The notes: generated by a model not told the origin, from the sequence alone. DNA of 64,000 nucleotides from Actinomadura luteofluorescens (GCF_013409365.1 NZ_JACCBA010000001.1:8246001-8310000); one strand, 5' to 3'. Positions 25,726 through 36,036 are shown, numbered from the stretch's first letter. A program made the numbers and translations.

Positions 25726-26158
25726 GTCGGTGATGGTGAAGGGGTGATGTGTTTCACCCCGGCGACCTTAGAAGTTGACGTAACGAGAAGGTCTAGCCTG
25801 CCGGCCTGGCCCCGCCGGCCGCACCTCAGGCTCCTCTATAGCTCGGAGGCGTCGACCACAAATACGGCTGCCTCGCGGTCGCCGAGTACACCGACAAAGC
25901 AAGGCGGACACACGGTCCACACCCTCGTGCGCGTTCGGCACCTTGCTCCCCGATCCGCCACCTCTTTCTGACCTGTCCCAGCAGATCCCGGCCATTGCGG
26001 AGAGTTCAAGCTGAGTCCGCAGCTTACGGGCCGATTGTGTCTCGGGGGCGTGAGTGACGACGAGAGACCGGTAGATCGAGATTTGCGACGATCTTGATCA
26101 TCAGGAGCCAGCTGTTGGACAGCTACGACGTAGGGCGGTTCCACGCGGCCAGGCCAGT
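25726..26158. other. Intergenic region, no gene seen
   Basis: About 430 bp between the 5' end of the broken amidohydrolase and the 3' end of the PaaX-like gene. The frames present lack ribosome sites and recognisable motifs. Confidence 0.4.
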
Positions 26159-27004
26159 TCAGACCGTGACTGATCGTGCGGCCTCGGTGTAAACCTCGAA
26201 AAGGCGCGGTGCGTTGTGGTGCGGTTTGCTGAGCAGTAGCGCCCAACATTGCGCGAGGAGTTCGCGGGCCTCTGTCCCGGGCCAGGGCTGTGGCAGCAGC
26301 TCTGGCGGCAGCAGGGGGTCGGGTTCCATGGCGTGGGTGAATTCGGCGGCCAGTTCGATGGCGATGGTCAGTTGTTCGGTCTCCGGTGGATCGGCCCGCA
26401 GCCGGGTTAGGTACGTTGCGGCGATCTCGATGAGACGGACGTGTCGTTCGGCGATCTCGTCCAGCATCCAGAGCCTCCCAGCGAGGGCCCGGGGGGCACT
26501 TTCAGTACCGATGCACAGGTCGCGGCTGGTGAGAAAGGTGAGGTGATCCGTGACCCCGAGCCTGGCGGCCTCGGCCTCAATCAGATCCTCCCAGGCGTGT
26601 GGCGATACGTAGAGGCCGCTCTGGACGGCGGCGCCGCCTAGATAGACGATCGCCTCCCGGAGCGCGTCCCGCGCGGGACGCGTCGATTCCGGGATCGCGA
26701 ATCCCACCAGGTGCCATACCCCGTCCCAGGGGGCCTTGCCGTGGTCCTGCTGGTACATGAGCCGCATGAAATCGATGTCGGGCTCGATCGATCGCCATGT
26801 CTCGGCGGTCGCCCGCAGGGTGGCCTTTCGTCCGCGCCCCTCCTGGACGACACGGCCGTCGGCCACCAGCCGCCTGATGGACAGGCGCACCTGTTGGTCG
26901 GTCATCCCCAGCAGCCCCGCCACCGTGTAGAGGTCACCGCAGTCCACGGTCCCGTCCGCGCGGACCATCGCCTCCACTAGCAACCGGCCCGGTATCTCCC
27001 GCAT
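26159..27004 (-). CDS. PaaX-family transcriptional regulator
   Basis: 281 residues from MREIPGRLLVEAMV; an ATG four codons earlier is possible. N-terminal winged helix with YTVAGLLGMTDQQVRLSIRRLVADGRVVQEGRG, then the PaaX central domain (WDGVWHLVGFAIPESTRPARDALREAIVYLGGAAVQSGLYVSP) and a helical C-terminus. PaaX proteins repress phenylacetate-type catabolic genes by sensing acyl-CoA ligands. It is divergent from a membrane hydrolase gene with an inverted repeat between them. Confidence 0.85.
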   Translation of the reverse strand: MREIPGRLLVEAMVRADGTVDCGDLYTVAGLLGMTDQQVRLSIRRLVADGRVVQEGRGRKATLRATAETWRSIEPDIDFMRLMYQQDHGKAPWDGVWHLVGFAIPESTRPARDALREAIVYLGGAAVQSGLYVSPHAWEDLIEAEAARLGVTDHLTFLTSRDLCIGTESAPRALAGRLWMLDEIAERHVRLIEIAATYLTRLRADPPETEQLTIAIELAAEFTHAMEPDPLLPPELLPQPWPGTEARELLAQCWALLLSKPHHNAPRLFEVYTEAARSVTV

Positions 27005-27021
27005 GACAACTAGCATAGTGC

Positions 27022-27060
27022 GTTCGTTGTCATTACGATCGTATCTAGAATGAACGAAAG
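27022..27060. promoter_or_regulatory. Inverted repeat between paaX-like gene and hydrolase
   Basis: Outer arms TTCGTT...AACGAA and inner arms TCATT...AATGA enclose ACGATCGTA. One inner arm contains an in-frame ATG of the hydrolase. Probably the PaaX-like regulator's own operator. Confidence 0.45.
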
Positions 27061-27067
27061 AGGTGGC

Positions 27068-28081
27068 ATGCGGAAGCTCATCCGGGTCTCGCTGCTGACC
27101 GTGCTGGTGGTGATCGCCGGGGCCGGCGGTTGGGTGATCTACCAGCATGATTACGACCTCAGGGAGGAGAAGATGACGATCACCGGTGGCGAGCACCCGC
27201 TGAGGGGGGTCCTGGCGATGCCGAAGCATGGTCACGGGCCATACGGGCTAGTGGTGTTCGTTCACGGTGACGGACCGGTCGACGCCACCGACGACGGGTT
27301 CTACCGTCCGATCTGGGAGACAATGGCCAGGGCTGGCTATGCTTCGCTGTCCTGGAACAAGCCCGGCGTCGGCGGAGCGCCTGGCAACTGGCTGCACCAG
27401 AGTATGCAGCACCGCGCGGAGGAGACCGTCGCGGCGATCGAGTGGGCCAAGCGGCGCTCCGACATCGACCGTAACCGGATGGGGCTGTGGGGCGGCAGCC
27501 AGGCGGGCTGGGTCATGCCCAAGGCTGCGAGACTGTCGTCCGACGTGAAATTCCTCATCGCCGTCTCTCCCGCGATCAACTGGCTCCGGCAAGGCCGCTA
27601 CCATCTGCTCGCCGAACTCCGCGCACGGAACGCCGCACCCAGCCAGGTCAAGTCCAAGCTCGCTCAGAGCGACCGCATGCTCCGGGCACTCAGCAACGGC
27701 CAGACCTATGAGCAGTATCGGGCCGCGGGGGGCGATGTGAGCGGCATCTCGAATGACCGGTGGACGTTCATCACCAGGAACTACGCCTCGGACGCGTCCG
27801 CGGACCTGGCCGCCCTGCGGGTGCCGGTGCTGCTGATCCTGGCGGGCCACGACATCAACGTCGACGTCGCAGACACCGAGGCCGGATATCGCCAGCGGTT
27901 GCGCACGCCGGGCCAACTGCGGATCCTGCGTTATCCGGCTGCCGCCCACTCCCTGATGCGCAAGGACATCGAGGACTCCTCCTTCAAGACCTACATGACC
28001 GCCATCGCCGCGCCCCGGTCGCTGTTCGTCGCAGGGTTCCTACGGGACCAGCGACGGTATTTGGAAGAGACCGACCGTTGA
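27068..28081 (+). CDS. Membrane-anchored alpha/beta hydrolase
   Basis: 337 residues; ATG at 27068 is preferred because AAGAGGTGG precedes it, though an in-frame ATG exists at 27050. N-terminal anchor VSLLTVLVVIAGAGGWVIYQ, then an extracytoplasmic serine hydrolase: VVFVHGDGP, nucleophile elbow LWGGSQAGW (Ser144), acid in LILAGHDINVD and histidine in AAHSLMRK. Likely an esterase or acyl hydrolase working on the outside of the membrane, under control of the PaaX-like protein. Confidence 0.85.
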   Translation: MRKLIRVSLLTVLVVIAGAGGWVIYQHDYDLREEKMTITGGEHPLRGVLAMPKHGHGPYGLVVFVHGDGPVDATDDGFYRPIWETMARAGYASLSWNKPGVGGAPGNWLHQSMQHRAEETVAAIEWAKRRSDIDRNRMGLWGGSQAGWVMPKAARLSSDVKFLIAVSPAINWLRQGRYHLLAELRARNAAPSQVKSKLAQSDRMLRALSNGQTYEQYRAAGGDVSGISNDRWTFITRNYASDASADLAALRVPVLLILAGHDINVDVADTEAGYRQRLRTPGQLRILRYPAAAHSLMRKDIEDSSFKTYMTAIAAPRSLFVAGFLRDQRRYLEETDR

Positions 28082-28315
28082 CCGCCATCGCCACCCGGAT
28101 CTAGTTCGGCGGCGACCGCCACCGATTCACCAACGCCCGCAGGCCGACGCCTATGCCGATTGGCACTCGTCACCCGAGCCTCGGGCAAGAGCGATGCCGT
28201 GCACCACCGAAAGGCCAAGAAGCCAGCACCTGGCTGCCACCGGATAAGTCTGGGCTTTCGCCGCTGTGCAAGCACCCTGCCCCCGAGCTCGACTACGACC
28301 ACCGCCGCGGCGTCA

Positions 28316-28347
28316 GAGGAGATACGGCGCCTCCGCCGTATCTCCTC
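28316..28347. terminator. Bidirectional terminator hairpin
   Basis: Perfect 14-bp stem (GAGGAGATACGGCG and its complement) around CCTC. It sits between convergent genes ending at 28081 (plus) and 28444 (minus), so it can terminate both. No other gene is seen in 28082-28443. Confidence 0.75.
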
Positions 28348-28443
28348 CCAAGGCCCTAGGAGTGCTGTTCGGCGGATCCTGCAGGCCAATCGGGTACGCA
28401 GAGTGATGGTCCTCGTGGGTTCGGGGGTGGTTGCCCGGTCGGA

Positions 28444-28869
28444 TTACGACCTTTTTCGGTTCTCCAGTCGGCGGACAAACTTCAGCCCGGACCAGTCCTC
28501 GCCGAGCGTGGCGACCTTCACGTCGACGATGCCGTGAGGGAGGAAGAGGTCACGCACCAGATTTTCCGTGATGTCGCTTTGGTGACCGGCCGCTCGCCGC
28601 GGCCAGGCGATCCACAGCATCGCCTGGTCGCCCAACTCCGCCGCCATCCCTGAGGCGTCGGAGCGCAGCGAGCTCAGCGACCGGTAGAACGCGATCGTCG
28701 TGTCCGCCTTTGAGGGGCTCCCACCGGCTATTGTGCAGCCCCCGGGTAGATCCGGGATCGCCCAACCGGCTGGGCGGTGGAGCAGATGAATGGTGTGGCC
28801 GGGCTTGATGCCAATTTTCTGAGCCAGGGGCGTGCTGGAGTAGCCGCCGCTTTGGGTGCTCGCACTCAC
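28444..28869 (-). CDS. DUF3052 family protein
   Basis: 141 residues, GTG start overlapping the VOC stop. GYSSTPLAQKIGIKPGHTIHLLHRPAGW is the family's N-terminal signature, with AMLWIAWPRRAAGHQSDITENLVRDLFLPHGIVDVKVATLGEDWSGLKFVRR at the C-terminus. Function unknown in the family. Third gene of the ArsR-VOC-DUF3052 unit. Confidence 0.85.
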   Translation of the reverse strand: MSASTQSGGYSSTPLAQKIGIKPGHTIHLLHRPAGWAIPDLPGGCTIAGGSPSKADTTIAFYRSLSSLRSDASGMAAELGDQAMLWIAWPRRAAGHQSDITENLVRDLFLPHGIVDVKVATLGEDWSGLKFVRRLENRKRS

Positions 28870-29216
28870 GTCTGGATCAGGGTCAGCAGGTTGCCGGCGG
28901 GGTCTTTGACCTGGGCCTTGGTGACCCAGCCGTTGTCTGTGGGCGGCATCACGACATCGCTCCCCAGTTCGCTGGCACGGGCGACGGCCTGTTCGATGTC
29001 GGGGACGGCAACGCCCATGCAGACGCTTGCGGCCGGGGCATTGCTGATCGCTCCACCTAGCCCGCCGGGCGTCTGCACCAGCGCGTAGCCGGGTCCCTGG
29101 GGGCTGACCTGCCAGCCCAGCAGATCGCGGTAGAAGCGGTGCAGGTCCTCCTCATGCGGGCCGCTGATATCGAAATGCACCACGGCGTTCGCTCGGTGCG
29201 TCCTGTCTTCGTTCAT
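28866..29216 (-). CDS. VOC (glyoxalase-fold) family protein
   Basis: 116 residues: AVVHFDISGPHEEDLHRFYRDLLGWQV at the N-terminus and VKDPAGNLLTLIQT at the end, the paired beta-alpha-beta modules of the vicinal oxygen chelate fold. The N-terminal His and the D-P-x-G-N region fit a metal or substrate site. In an ArsR-led operon it may be a detoxification or binding protein. Confidence 0.88.
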   Translation of the reverse strand: MNEDRTHRANAVVHFDISGPHEEDLHRFYRDLLGWQVSPQGPGYALVQTPGGLGGAISNAPAASVCMGVAVPDIEQAVARASELGSDVVMPPTDNGWVTKAQVKDPAGNLLTLIQT

Positions 29217-29225
29217 ATTCGTTCC

Positions 29226-29543
29226 TCAGATTTCCGGTGGGGAGGTGTCGAACCCAGCCGGCTGTTCCATGCCCGGGAAGGCTCGTGCCATCAGTACGAC
29301 GCTGTGCCGCACCTGCTCCGGGCAGGTTCGGTAGAACCGGAAGGTGCCCTCGGCCCTCATTGTGGCCAGGCCCGTCTTGCGGAGCACCTTCAGGTGCTCC
29401 GACACGGTGGCAGGTGCGAGGCCGAGGAGGCCCGCCAGCTCTCCGGCCCCGCGCTCGGTCTCCCAGATCCCGAGAAGGATCTGGCGCCTGTGCCTGCTCG
29501 CCAGCGCGCGCAAGAGCTCGTCGAGAGCCTCGGACTCCTCCAT
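29226..29543 (-). CDS. ArsR-family transcriptional regulator
   Basis: 105 residues from MEESEALDELL. Winged helix with LASRHRRQILLGIWETERGAGELAGLLGLAPATVSEHLKVLRKTGLA. No cysteine metal site is visible in the helix, so it probably does not sense arsenite-like metals. First gene of the three-gene minus-strand unit and presumed autoregulator. Confidence 0.9.
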   Translation of the reverse strand: MEESEALDELLRALASRHRRQILLGIWETERGAGELAGLLGLAPATVSEHLKVLRKTGLATMRAEGTFRFYRTCPEQVRHSVVLMARAFPGMEQPAGFDTSPPEI

Positions 29544-30776
29544 GCGCCAAAGGCTAATTCGGGAAAGTACGAAATACAACACGCGTCCAGGTGCTCCCCG
29601 CCCCGACAGCGTCTCGCGGGCAGCAGAAAGCTCCGAGCTCACGGGGCCTCATGGGGCGCTTCGTTTCCTTGGCCGGCCTGTTCCGCGGTACCGCGCAAGG
29701 TCGGGTTGTAGGCGGGTGGGGCTATGTGGAGCTGGTCGGTGGTGTAGTCGCCGAGGCGGAGTACGTTCTCGCGCCGGTAGGGGCTGAGGCCCGCCAGGTT
29801 GGTGGAGTGGATGGGGGCAGCCTGGGCGGGAGATCGGGACGGCCTCCAGTGCGACGTTCGCCAGGTCCCCACCGAGGCGCGGATCGGGGCCGCCTCCTCC
29901 GTCGCGGCAGTGGCAACCGCCCGGGCGGCCCGGACCGGGCCGTACGCCAGCCCCAGTCACTCCCGGATCCAGGCGCGGTACGCTTCTCCGCCCGTTCCTC
30001 GGCTACCGGTACGACATCCTCCGGCAGGCCCACCGCAGCACGCACATGGGCAAACGACCAGCACCGGAGCCTCGGCTAGACACGGGAAATGGTCCAGCCT
30101 GGTACACGACTTCAGCAGCGTCAGGAGCGACTCCGGACGGTCGTGGGTCCGCTTCGCCGCCCACGCGATCTCAGCTCAGCATCAGCCGGGGGAGGGACTG
30201 CGCCAACCCGCGGTCGGAGATAATCCGCTTGAACCACGGATACACCGGCGCCACCACCACACCGCCAATCACATCGTCGGCAACACGCTACCCTCGTCTC
30301 GCGCCCACGATCAGTACAGATCGCTATCCTTGATTGGGCACTTTCCGTAGCCAGATAGAACGCAGCGTGTTCGAATGGCCGGTTTCGTGCGTATCTCCTC
30401 CGGCCCCCTATCAGCGGCTGGGGCGCTTTTCGAGGTTGGCCGATGTCCCGGCGGTGGCTGAGGAGCACACTCACGCCTGGTCGGGCTGCCGGAGGGCACG
30501 GAGTTGGCCGCGGAGCGGTCAGCCAAGCGGCACCGCAGTTTCATGCGCGCCCGGATGGGCGTCACCTTCTAGGCGGCCGGGGTAAGGGCGGTGGCGACTG
30601 AGGCGATTCGTGCCGGGCTCAGACGAAAGACACCCGGCCGGTCTGATCAACGTGGCGTTGGAGTGGGTAGCGACTGAGAGGCGCATTGTGCGGGGACTTG
30701 ACCAAAGGTGGCCGCAGCCGAGGTATTCCCGGTCGGGGCTGCGCTTCAGGGCCGCTGGCAGCGCCCTATGGTCTTC
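29544..30776. other. Gene-poor stretch with a possible Tn3 transposase remnant
   Basis: 1.2 kb without a sound gene. On the minus strand around 29700-29820 one frame reads LAGLSPYRRENVLRLGDYTTDQL, which resembles the extreme C-terminus of some actinobacterial Tn3 transposases; the rest of that protein cannot be followed. The remainder is frame-shifted low-information DNA. Treat the Tn3 call as weak. Confidence 0.35.
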
Positions 30777-31508
30777 TCAGAGATGGTTGCTCTTCTGGTC
30801 ATCCGCTGGCTGGACATGACGCCACCACTGCCTCTTGTCCGTATCGCGTACGAATACGCCGAGCTTCGCCAGTTCCGTTCGCAGTTCGGCGATGTTCGTC
30901 TCGTCCTGCTTTTTCAGTGCCTCGGCCCGCGCTTTGAGGAGTGCGTTGCCGCCGACCGGCAGGCCCGGCATGTCCTCGACCCATCGCCTGTATTCGTCTC
31001 GGTAGGGGTCCCCCTCCGTAAGCCACGGATATCCGTGTTCTTGAAAGCCCTCCTTGAGTTGCTTGACCGACGGCAGGTCCGCGCCCTCGTTCTTACTTTC
31101 CACGGCCAACTCCTCGCCCCGCTCGCCGAGTATCACCAGCCGCCTGCCGTCGGCGAACACCCCATGGATCATGGCCCGGGGAACGCTCTGGCTGGAGTCG
31201 CCGCGATCTGTTGTGACCTGGTCATCCTCGATGGTGACGGTAACGTAGCCGTATTCGGCCATGAGTACGAGGACGCCACCGGCCAGGGCCCCGACCAGCA
31301 GGCTCACCAGCGTCGCTGTCGGTTCGGGCGCATTGTTGATGAGTTCGAGCGGCCCCGGCAACGGAATCCAGGGCCAGGAAACAGCCCAGTTTGCCAGGAG
31401 CTTCAGCAGCCATCCGGCCACCGCCCCCAGGGCAGGAAATCCGGCCGCCACCAGAATTCGGTTCGACATTTTCTGTCGAATAACGATCTTTGTTTTCGTG
31501 CCGGACAT
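30777..31508 (-). CDS. YqeB-like PH-domain membrane protein
   Basis: 243 residues from MSGTKTKIVI. Two N-terminal membrane segments (ILVAAGFPALGAVAGWLLKLL and ATLVSLLVGALAGGVLVLMAE) are followed by a beta-rich domain (TVTIEDDQVTTDRGD, VIHGVFADGRRLVILGERGEEL) and a charged helical tail with WLTEGDPYRDEYRRWVEDMPGLP. This layout is the one found in actinobacterial YqeB-like proteins, whose role is unknown. Confidence 0.75.
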   Translation of the reverse strand: MSGTKTKIVIRQKMSNRILVAAGFPALGAVAGWLLKLLANWAVSWPWIPLPGPLELINNAPEPTATLVSLLVGALAGGVLVLMAEYGYVTVTIEDDQVTTDRGDSSQSVPRAMIHGVFADGRRLVILGERGEELAVESKNEGADLPSVKQLKEGFQEHGYPWLTEGDPYRDEYRRWVEDMPGLPVGGNALLKARAEALKKQDETNIAELRTELAKLGVFVRDTDKRQWWRHVQPADDQKSNHL

Positions 31509-31563
31509 GCTGATGCGCCTTTCCTCTTGAAGTAGATCAAGAAAGTGAAGGTACGAAAAAGAA

Positions 31564-32829
31564 CTATGGCTGGGGTGACCGTGTCTCGCTGCGCAGGCGC
31601 CACGGGGGTGTCGACAGCGTGGTCCAGGCACGCAGCAGCCATTCCAATGGGCCGTAGGCGTGGTGTCGCAGCCACCATCGACTGGCCACTGCCTGCGCCG
31701 CGAACAAGGTCAGGGCGATCGCCGCGACGCCAATGGGCGGGACGCGGCCGACCAACGCGGCCCCGAAGCCGGTGAACAGCAGGGCGCAGAGCAGGGACTG
31801 CCCGAGATAGTTGGTCAGCGACATACGGCCTGCCGGCGCGAGCGCGGTTACCACTGCCTGGCCGCAACGGCCGCGGACCAGGCGGAGCACGGTCGCGGCG
31901 TAGGCGGCGGCCAGCAGGGGAGCGGTGATCACGTCGAGGCCCATGGCGTAAAGCTGGTGCGCCGACTCGGCGTGTTTCAGGCTGGCGTGCGCGTACACGA
32001 TGCCGCCCAGCAGCCCGGCCGTGAAGCCGACCCACTGGAGCCGCCGCAGGAGCCGCCGGTGCCGGTCGGTGTCCGCGAGGGCGCCACGGCGTCCGGCCGC
32101 TAGGCCCAGCAGGAAGGCAGCGAGCACGGACGGCGCCTGGAAGAAGAGCAGCAGGGCTGCCACGTCCGGCAGCTCCTGGAGGTGCGCGCGGATGACCGAT
32201 GCCGGCCCGCCCCGCAGGGCCTCGGTCGCCTGTGCCGCTGCGGATGCCGTGGACGCGGGAATCGTACCGCTCCCGCCGGCATGAGCGACGGCGAGCGCAA
32301 GGAGCGCGTATCCGACGGCGGTCACCGCCAGCAGCGCGACGGCGGTCCGTACCGCGGTGCGGGGCTGGATGCGGCGCAGCGCGAGGAGGATCAGGCCGAG
32401 GACGGCGTACAGGGTGAGGATATCGCCGGGGAAGAGGACGACGGCGTGGATGACGCCGATCACGAACAGCCCGGTCAGGCGCCGCAGGAAGCGTGGCGCG
32501 AACCGGGCGCCGCGTCGCTCGGCCGAGTCGAGCTGCAGCGTGAAGCTGTAGCCGAACAGGAAAGAGAACAGCAGAAAGAACTTCGTCTCGAAGAGCACCG
32601 CCACTAGCCAGCGGACACCCTCGCTCAGCGGGCCGCCCAGGCCCGGGTCCTCCAGGCCGGTGCCGTGATAGGCGGAGGCCATGTAGGTGATGTTGACCGT
32701 CAGGATGCCGAGCAGCGCGAAGCCGCGCAGCGCATCCACCTGCGCCAGCCGGGCGCCGCGTCCTTGCCGCTGGTCCCAAGTCGTGGGTAAGGGGCGCGGG
32801 GTGGTCTTGGTGCGTGTTCGGGCGCTCAC
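31564..32829 (-). CDS. DUF418 family membrane protein
   Basis: 421 residues, GTG start. Starts with QVDALRGFALLGILTVNI, the acyltransferase-3-like first helix of this family, and has about ten membrane segments. The DUF418 domain proper is at the C-terminal end (GRMSLTNYLGQSLLCALLFTGFG ... GPLEWLLRAWTTL). Function unknown; often near stress or transport genes. Confidence 0.88.
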   Translation of the reverse strand: MSARTRTKTTPRPLPTTWDQRQGRGARLAQVDALRGFALLGILTVNITYMASAYHGTGLEDPGLGGPLSEGVRWLVAVLFETKFFLLFSFLFGYSFTLQLDSAERRGARFAPRFLRRLTGLFVIGVIHAVVLFPGDILTLYAVLGLILLALRRIQPRTAVRTAVALLAVTAVGYALLALAVAHAGGSGTIPASTASAAAQATEALRGGPASVIRAHLQELPDVAALLLFFQAPSVLAAFLLGLAAGRRGALADTDRHRRLLRRLQWVGFTAGLLGGIVYAHASLKHAESAHQLYAMGLDVITAPLLAAAYAATVLRLVRGRCGQAVVTALAPAGRMSLTNYLGQSLLCALLFTGFGAALVGRVPPIGVAAIALTLFAAQAVASRWWLRHHAYGPLEWLLRAWTTLSTPPWRLRSETRSPQP

Positions 32830-33391
32830 GACACTCCTCAAAGCTATCGAAATGAAAACGGTCGTTGTGAAAACGATCGTACTATGATCTGTCGGTATCG
32901 GTCCAGCAAGCGGAGGTACGCGCGACGGCAAAGCGCCGGAAGGACGAGAGAAGGTGACCGTGGACGCATCACACGAAGCGGCAGGCCGGGGCGACGGCGA
33001 CGCCTCCTGTCTGCATCGGGGGATCCACGAAGGGGCTGAGCGGCAGGTGGCCGCTGTACGCTGGGAGGCGTTCGGCCGCAACCTCGGCAGCGCGCGCTCG
33101 GCCCGCCCGAGCAGGGGCCCCTGCCTTCGCTGACATCGTCGCCACACTCATCTGCCACCGCTGACTCGCCAACACGGATGACTTCCTAACGTGGTCGCTC
33201 CTCGCACCCCGAAACCCGCCGATCACATCTTCAAGATCCAATTTGTTGCGGCCCTGCCCGGGTATCTTCGCCGCTCTCACCTGGGCTTTTGTTGGGCGGC
33301 TGAGGCGGGCGGAAAGAACAAGACTGTTGTGCCGCAGGTTTCTACTGCACGGTTGTCGGCGTCTCCATCGCTTACCTCCAGGAGTTCCAAC
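32830..33391. other. Divergent intergenic region
   Basis: About 560 bp between DUF418 and the carotenoid oxygenase. Near the DUF418 start there is a direct repeat, GAAAACGGTCGT and GAAAACGATCGT (32850-32882), and ACGATCGTA occurs as in the paaX-like promoter. A short frame from GTG 32954 has no recognisable content. Otherwise nothing seen. Confidence 0.4.
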
Positions 33392-34771
33392 GTGTCCGAA
33401 ATCGTGCCGCTGCACCTGGCGGGCAACAACGCGCCGGTTCCCGAAGAGGTGACCCTGGAGCCGTCCAAGGTCGTCGGCGAGATCCCGGCCGAGCTGAGCG
33501 GGCAGTTCCTCCGCAACGGGCCCAACCCGCGTACAGGCTGGTCGCCGCACTCCTTCTCGGGTGACGGCATGGTCCACGCCATCGCTCTCGACGGCGGCAG
33601 GGCGCGCTGGTATCGCAACCGGTATGTGCGCACGCCGCTGTACGAGCACCCCGGCCAGTCGCGCTTCGCCCTTGCCTTCGACCGGGAGACGGGCCGGATC
33701 GATTACCGTGTCACCACCGCCAACACCCACCTGGTCACGCACGCGGGCCGCCTGTTGGCGTTGGAGGAGGGCGGCTTCCCCTACGAGGTGGCACCCGACC
33801 TCGCCACGATCGGGGCGCACACCTTCGACGGGGCCCTTCAGACCCCGATGACCGCGCACCCGAAGACCTGCCCGATCACGGGAGAATTGCTGTTCTTCGG
33901 CTACCAGCTGCGCCCGCCGTACCTGACCTACTACCGGGCTTCGGCCGCCGGCGAGATAGTCCAAATGCGGGCCGTGGACGTGCCGCGGGCGACGATGATG
34001 CACGACTTCGCCATCACCCGCCACCATGTGATCTTCATGGACCTGCCGGTCGTCTTCGACGCCGCCCAGGCCGCAGCAGGCGGGCCCCCGTGGCGCTGGG
34101 ACGAGGGGCACCGCGCCCGTTTCGGTGTGCTGGCGCGTACGGCCGTCAACGACGCGCCCGTACGCTGGTTCGACGTCACCTCCTGCTACGTGTGGCACAC
34201 CATGAACGCCTACGAGAACCCCGAAGGCGACACGATCACCGTCACCGGCACCCGCGTCCCCACTTTGTGGCGCAGCGGCGCCGACGACCTGGAGGGCGCG
34301 CTCCCGGTCGTGTACCGCTGGACGCTGGACCTGAGGTCGGGCGCGGTCGCCGAGGCGCCGCTCGACGACGCACCCAGCGAATACCCCCGGGTGGCCGACT
34401 CGATGCTCGGGCTCTCCCACCGTTACGGCTACACGACGAGCTTCAGCCTGGACGCCGAACCCGATCGGTCGCAGATCTACGCCTACGACCTCACCAGCGG
34501 TGGCACACGAGCTGCGCACCGCCTGCCTGCAGGCCACACCTGCGGCGAAGCCGTCTTCGTGCCCCGGGCTGGAACCGGCGAGAACGAGGGCTACCTGATG
34601 ACGTTCGCCCACGACCGTGGCGCCGGCACGAGTTACCTGGCCATTCTGAACGCCGCCGACCTCGACGCGCCCCCGATCGCCGAGGTGCACCTCCCCGTGC
34701 GCATCCCCGCGGGCTTCCACGGCAACTGGATCCCGGCACGAGCATCAGGGCCCCCACGCGCGGGCCGGTGA
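33392..34771 (+). CDS. Carotenoid cleavage oxygenase family protein
   Basis: 459 residues from GTG with CAGGAG upstream; the 67 codons before it in the same frame look random. All four iron-ligating histidines are visible in their usual contexts: TAHPKT (about residue 157), MMHDFAIT (204), VWHTMNAYE (269) and GFHGNW (443). NGPNPRTGWSPHSFSGDGM near the start is the family signature. It should cleave a polyene or stilbene double bond with Fe(II) and oxygen. No carotenoid synthesis genes are nearby, so the substrate is open. Confidence 0.92.
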   Translation: MSEIVPLHLAGNNAPVPEEVTLEPSKVVGEIPAELSGQFLRNGPNPRTGWSPHSFSGDGMVHAIALDGGRARWYRNRYVRTPLYEHPGQSRFALAFDRETGRIDYRVTTANTHLVTHAGRLLALEEGGFPYEVAPDLATIGAHTFDGALQTPMTAHPKTCPITGELLFFGYQLRPPYLTYYRASAAGEIVQMRAVDVPRATMMHDFAITRHHVIFMDLPVVFDAAQAAAGGPPWRWDEGHRARFGVLARTAVNDAPVRWFDVTSCYVWHTMNAYENPEGDTITVTGTRVPTLWRSGADDLEGALPVVYRWTLDLRSGAVAEAPLDDAPSEYPRVADSMLGLSHRYGYTTSFSLDAEPDRSQIYAYDLTSGGTRAAHRLPAGHTCGEAVFVPRAGTGENEGYLMTFAHDRGAGTSYLAILNAADLDAPPIAEVHLPVRIPAGFHGNWIPARASGPPRAGR

Positions 34772-34972
34772 CCGTCGGCCTCCCACCGCAGCTCTGCAAC
34801 GGTGCACTGAGCACCCGCGCGCTGGTCTTCTTCCGCAGCCACGATTCACACACCTGGAATATCGCCGCCGCCTCGGCGGGCGTGTGCGGCCGGGCCCCGG
34901 AACTGGATCTGTGTTCTGGAGTTCACGAACAGTTTTCTAAGAAGGGTGTCTCCCGTGGGGAACTTGGTGAGT

Positions 34973-36036
34973 TCTTGTAGCAGGTGATGGAGGTGGCGGG
35001 GGTGAGGAAGGTGTTGAACAGGTGGCCTTGGCGTTCGTAGCGGACGGTCGGCCGCTGGTAGCCAAACAGCCAGGCCAGCGTTCGTTTGACGGCCCAGCCA
35101 TGGTGGTCTTGGCACTCGCCGGACTCGATGGCGGGTTGGCACGATCCCGTCGCCGCAGCCAGGCCCGGTGCTCGGCGGAGTGGTCCGCCTTATCGGCACG
35201 CATTGTCACCGGCCGCTGCCAACACGCCCCACGGCGCGTTCGGATCGCTGGCAATTCCATCAGCATTGGCTTGACATGGTTAAGGCATCGGGCTCGGGGG
35301 CTGCCGGAGGCGACCCATGGAGATCTCGCTGCAGACTGCCGTCCAGCAGGCGTGGTGCACCCGGTCCGCTCGGCGGCGCGGTATGCCTCCAAGGCCCACT
35401 GGAGCCGGCTCATCCGCGGACCTGTGGGTGGCGCTACCTGCTCGGAGGTCCACCCGGTGATCGGCCATGCGGCGCTCGGTCAGCGTCGTCGGCGTCATCG
35501 TTGACGAGCAGGGTCGGCCCCTGCTCGTGCGCCGCTGAGACCGCGGCCCAGCGACATCCCTGCGGCGTGCGACAGCCACGTGAAGTTTGCTGCCTTCGTT
35601 ACCATGATCGGCCGGATCGGGGCCGGTCGGCGCGCCCCCTTTTCGCGCGGACCTTGGCGGCGTCCACGATCGTCGACGCCCAGTCCACCTGCGCTTGCGC
35701 TCGGTGCTCGTCCTGCACGGCATGGCGCACTCGCGGCCACAGTCCTGCCCTGGTCCATGCGGTGAACCGCCGATGGGCCGTTGGCACGCTCACCCCGAAC
35801 TCATCCGGCAGATGCCGCCACGCGTGCCCGCTGGTCAGCACGTACACGATCGCGGTGAACACCTCCCGATCGTCCACCGGCACCGTCCCGCCACCCTGCC
35901 AACGCGGCGTGAACTCCGGGATCAACGGCTCAACAATCGCCCACAGCTCATCCGGCACCAATCGGAGCCCAAGATCGGACGACACGATCCCCGGCCGCGC
36001 CTCCCCCGGCGCGGCCGTGTGAGACCCCCTCTTCAT
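34973..36036 (-). pseudogene. IS5-family transposase, multiply frameshifted
   Basis: A different IS5 subgroup from the copies at 9 and 59 kb. The N-terminal third is readable (LGLRLVPDELWAIVEPLIPEFTP, VFTAIVYVLTSGHAWRHLPDEFGVSVPTAHRRF, STIVDAAKVRAKRG). After about 35650 the frame breaks; pieces such as GSKLHV, ADKADHSAEHRAWLRRRD and ELTKFPTGD continue in other frames down to about 34973. Inactive. Surrounding bases 34772-34972 and 36037-36310 hold no gene that I can support. Confidence 0.75.
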
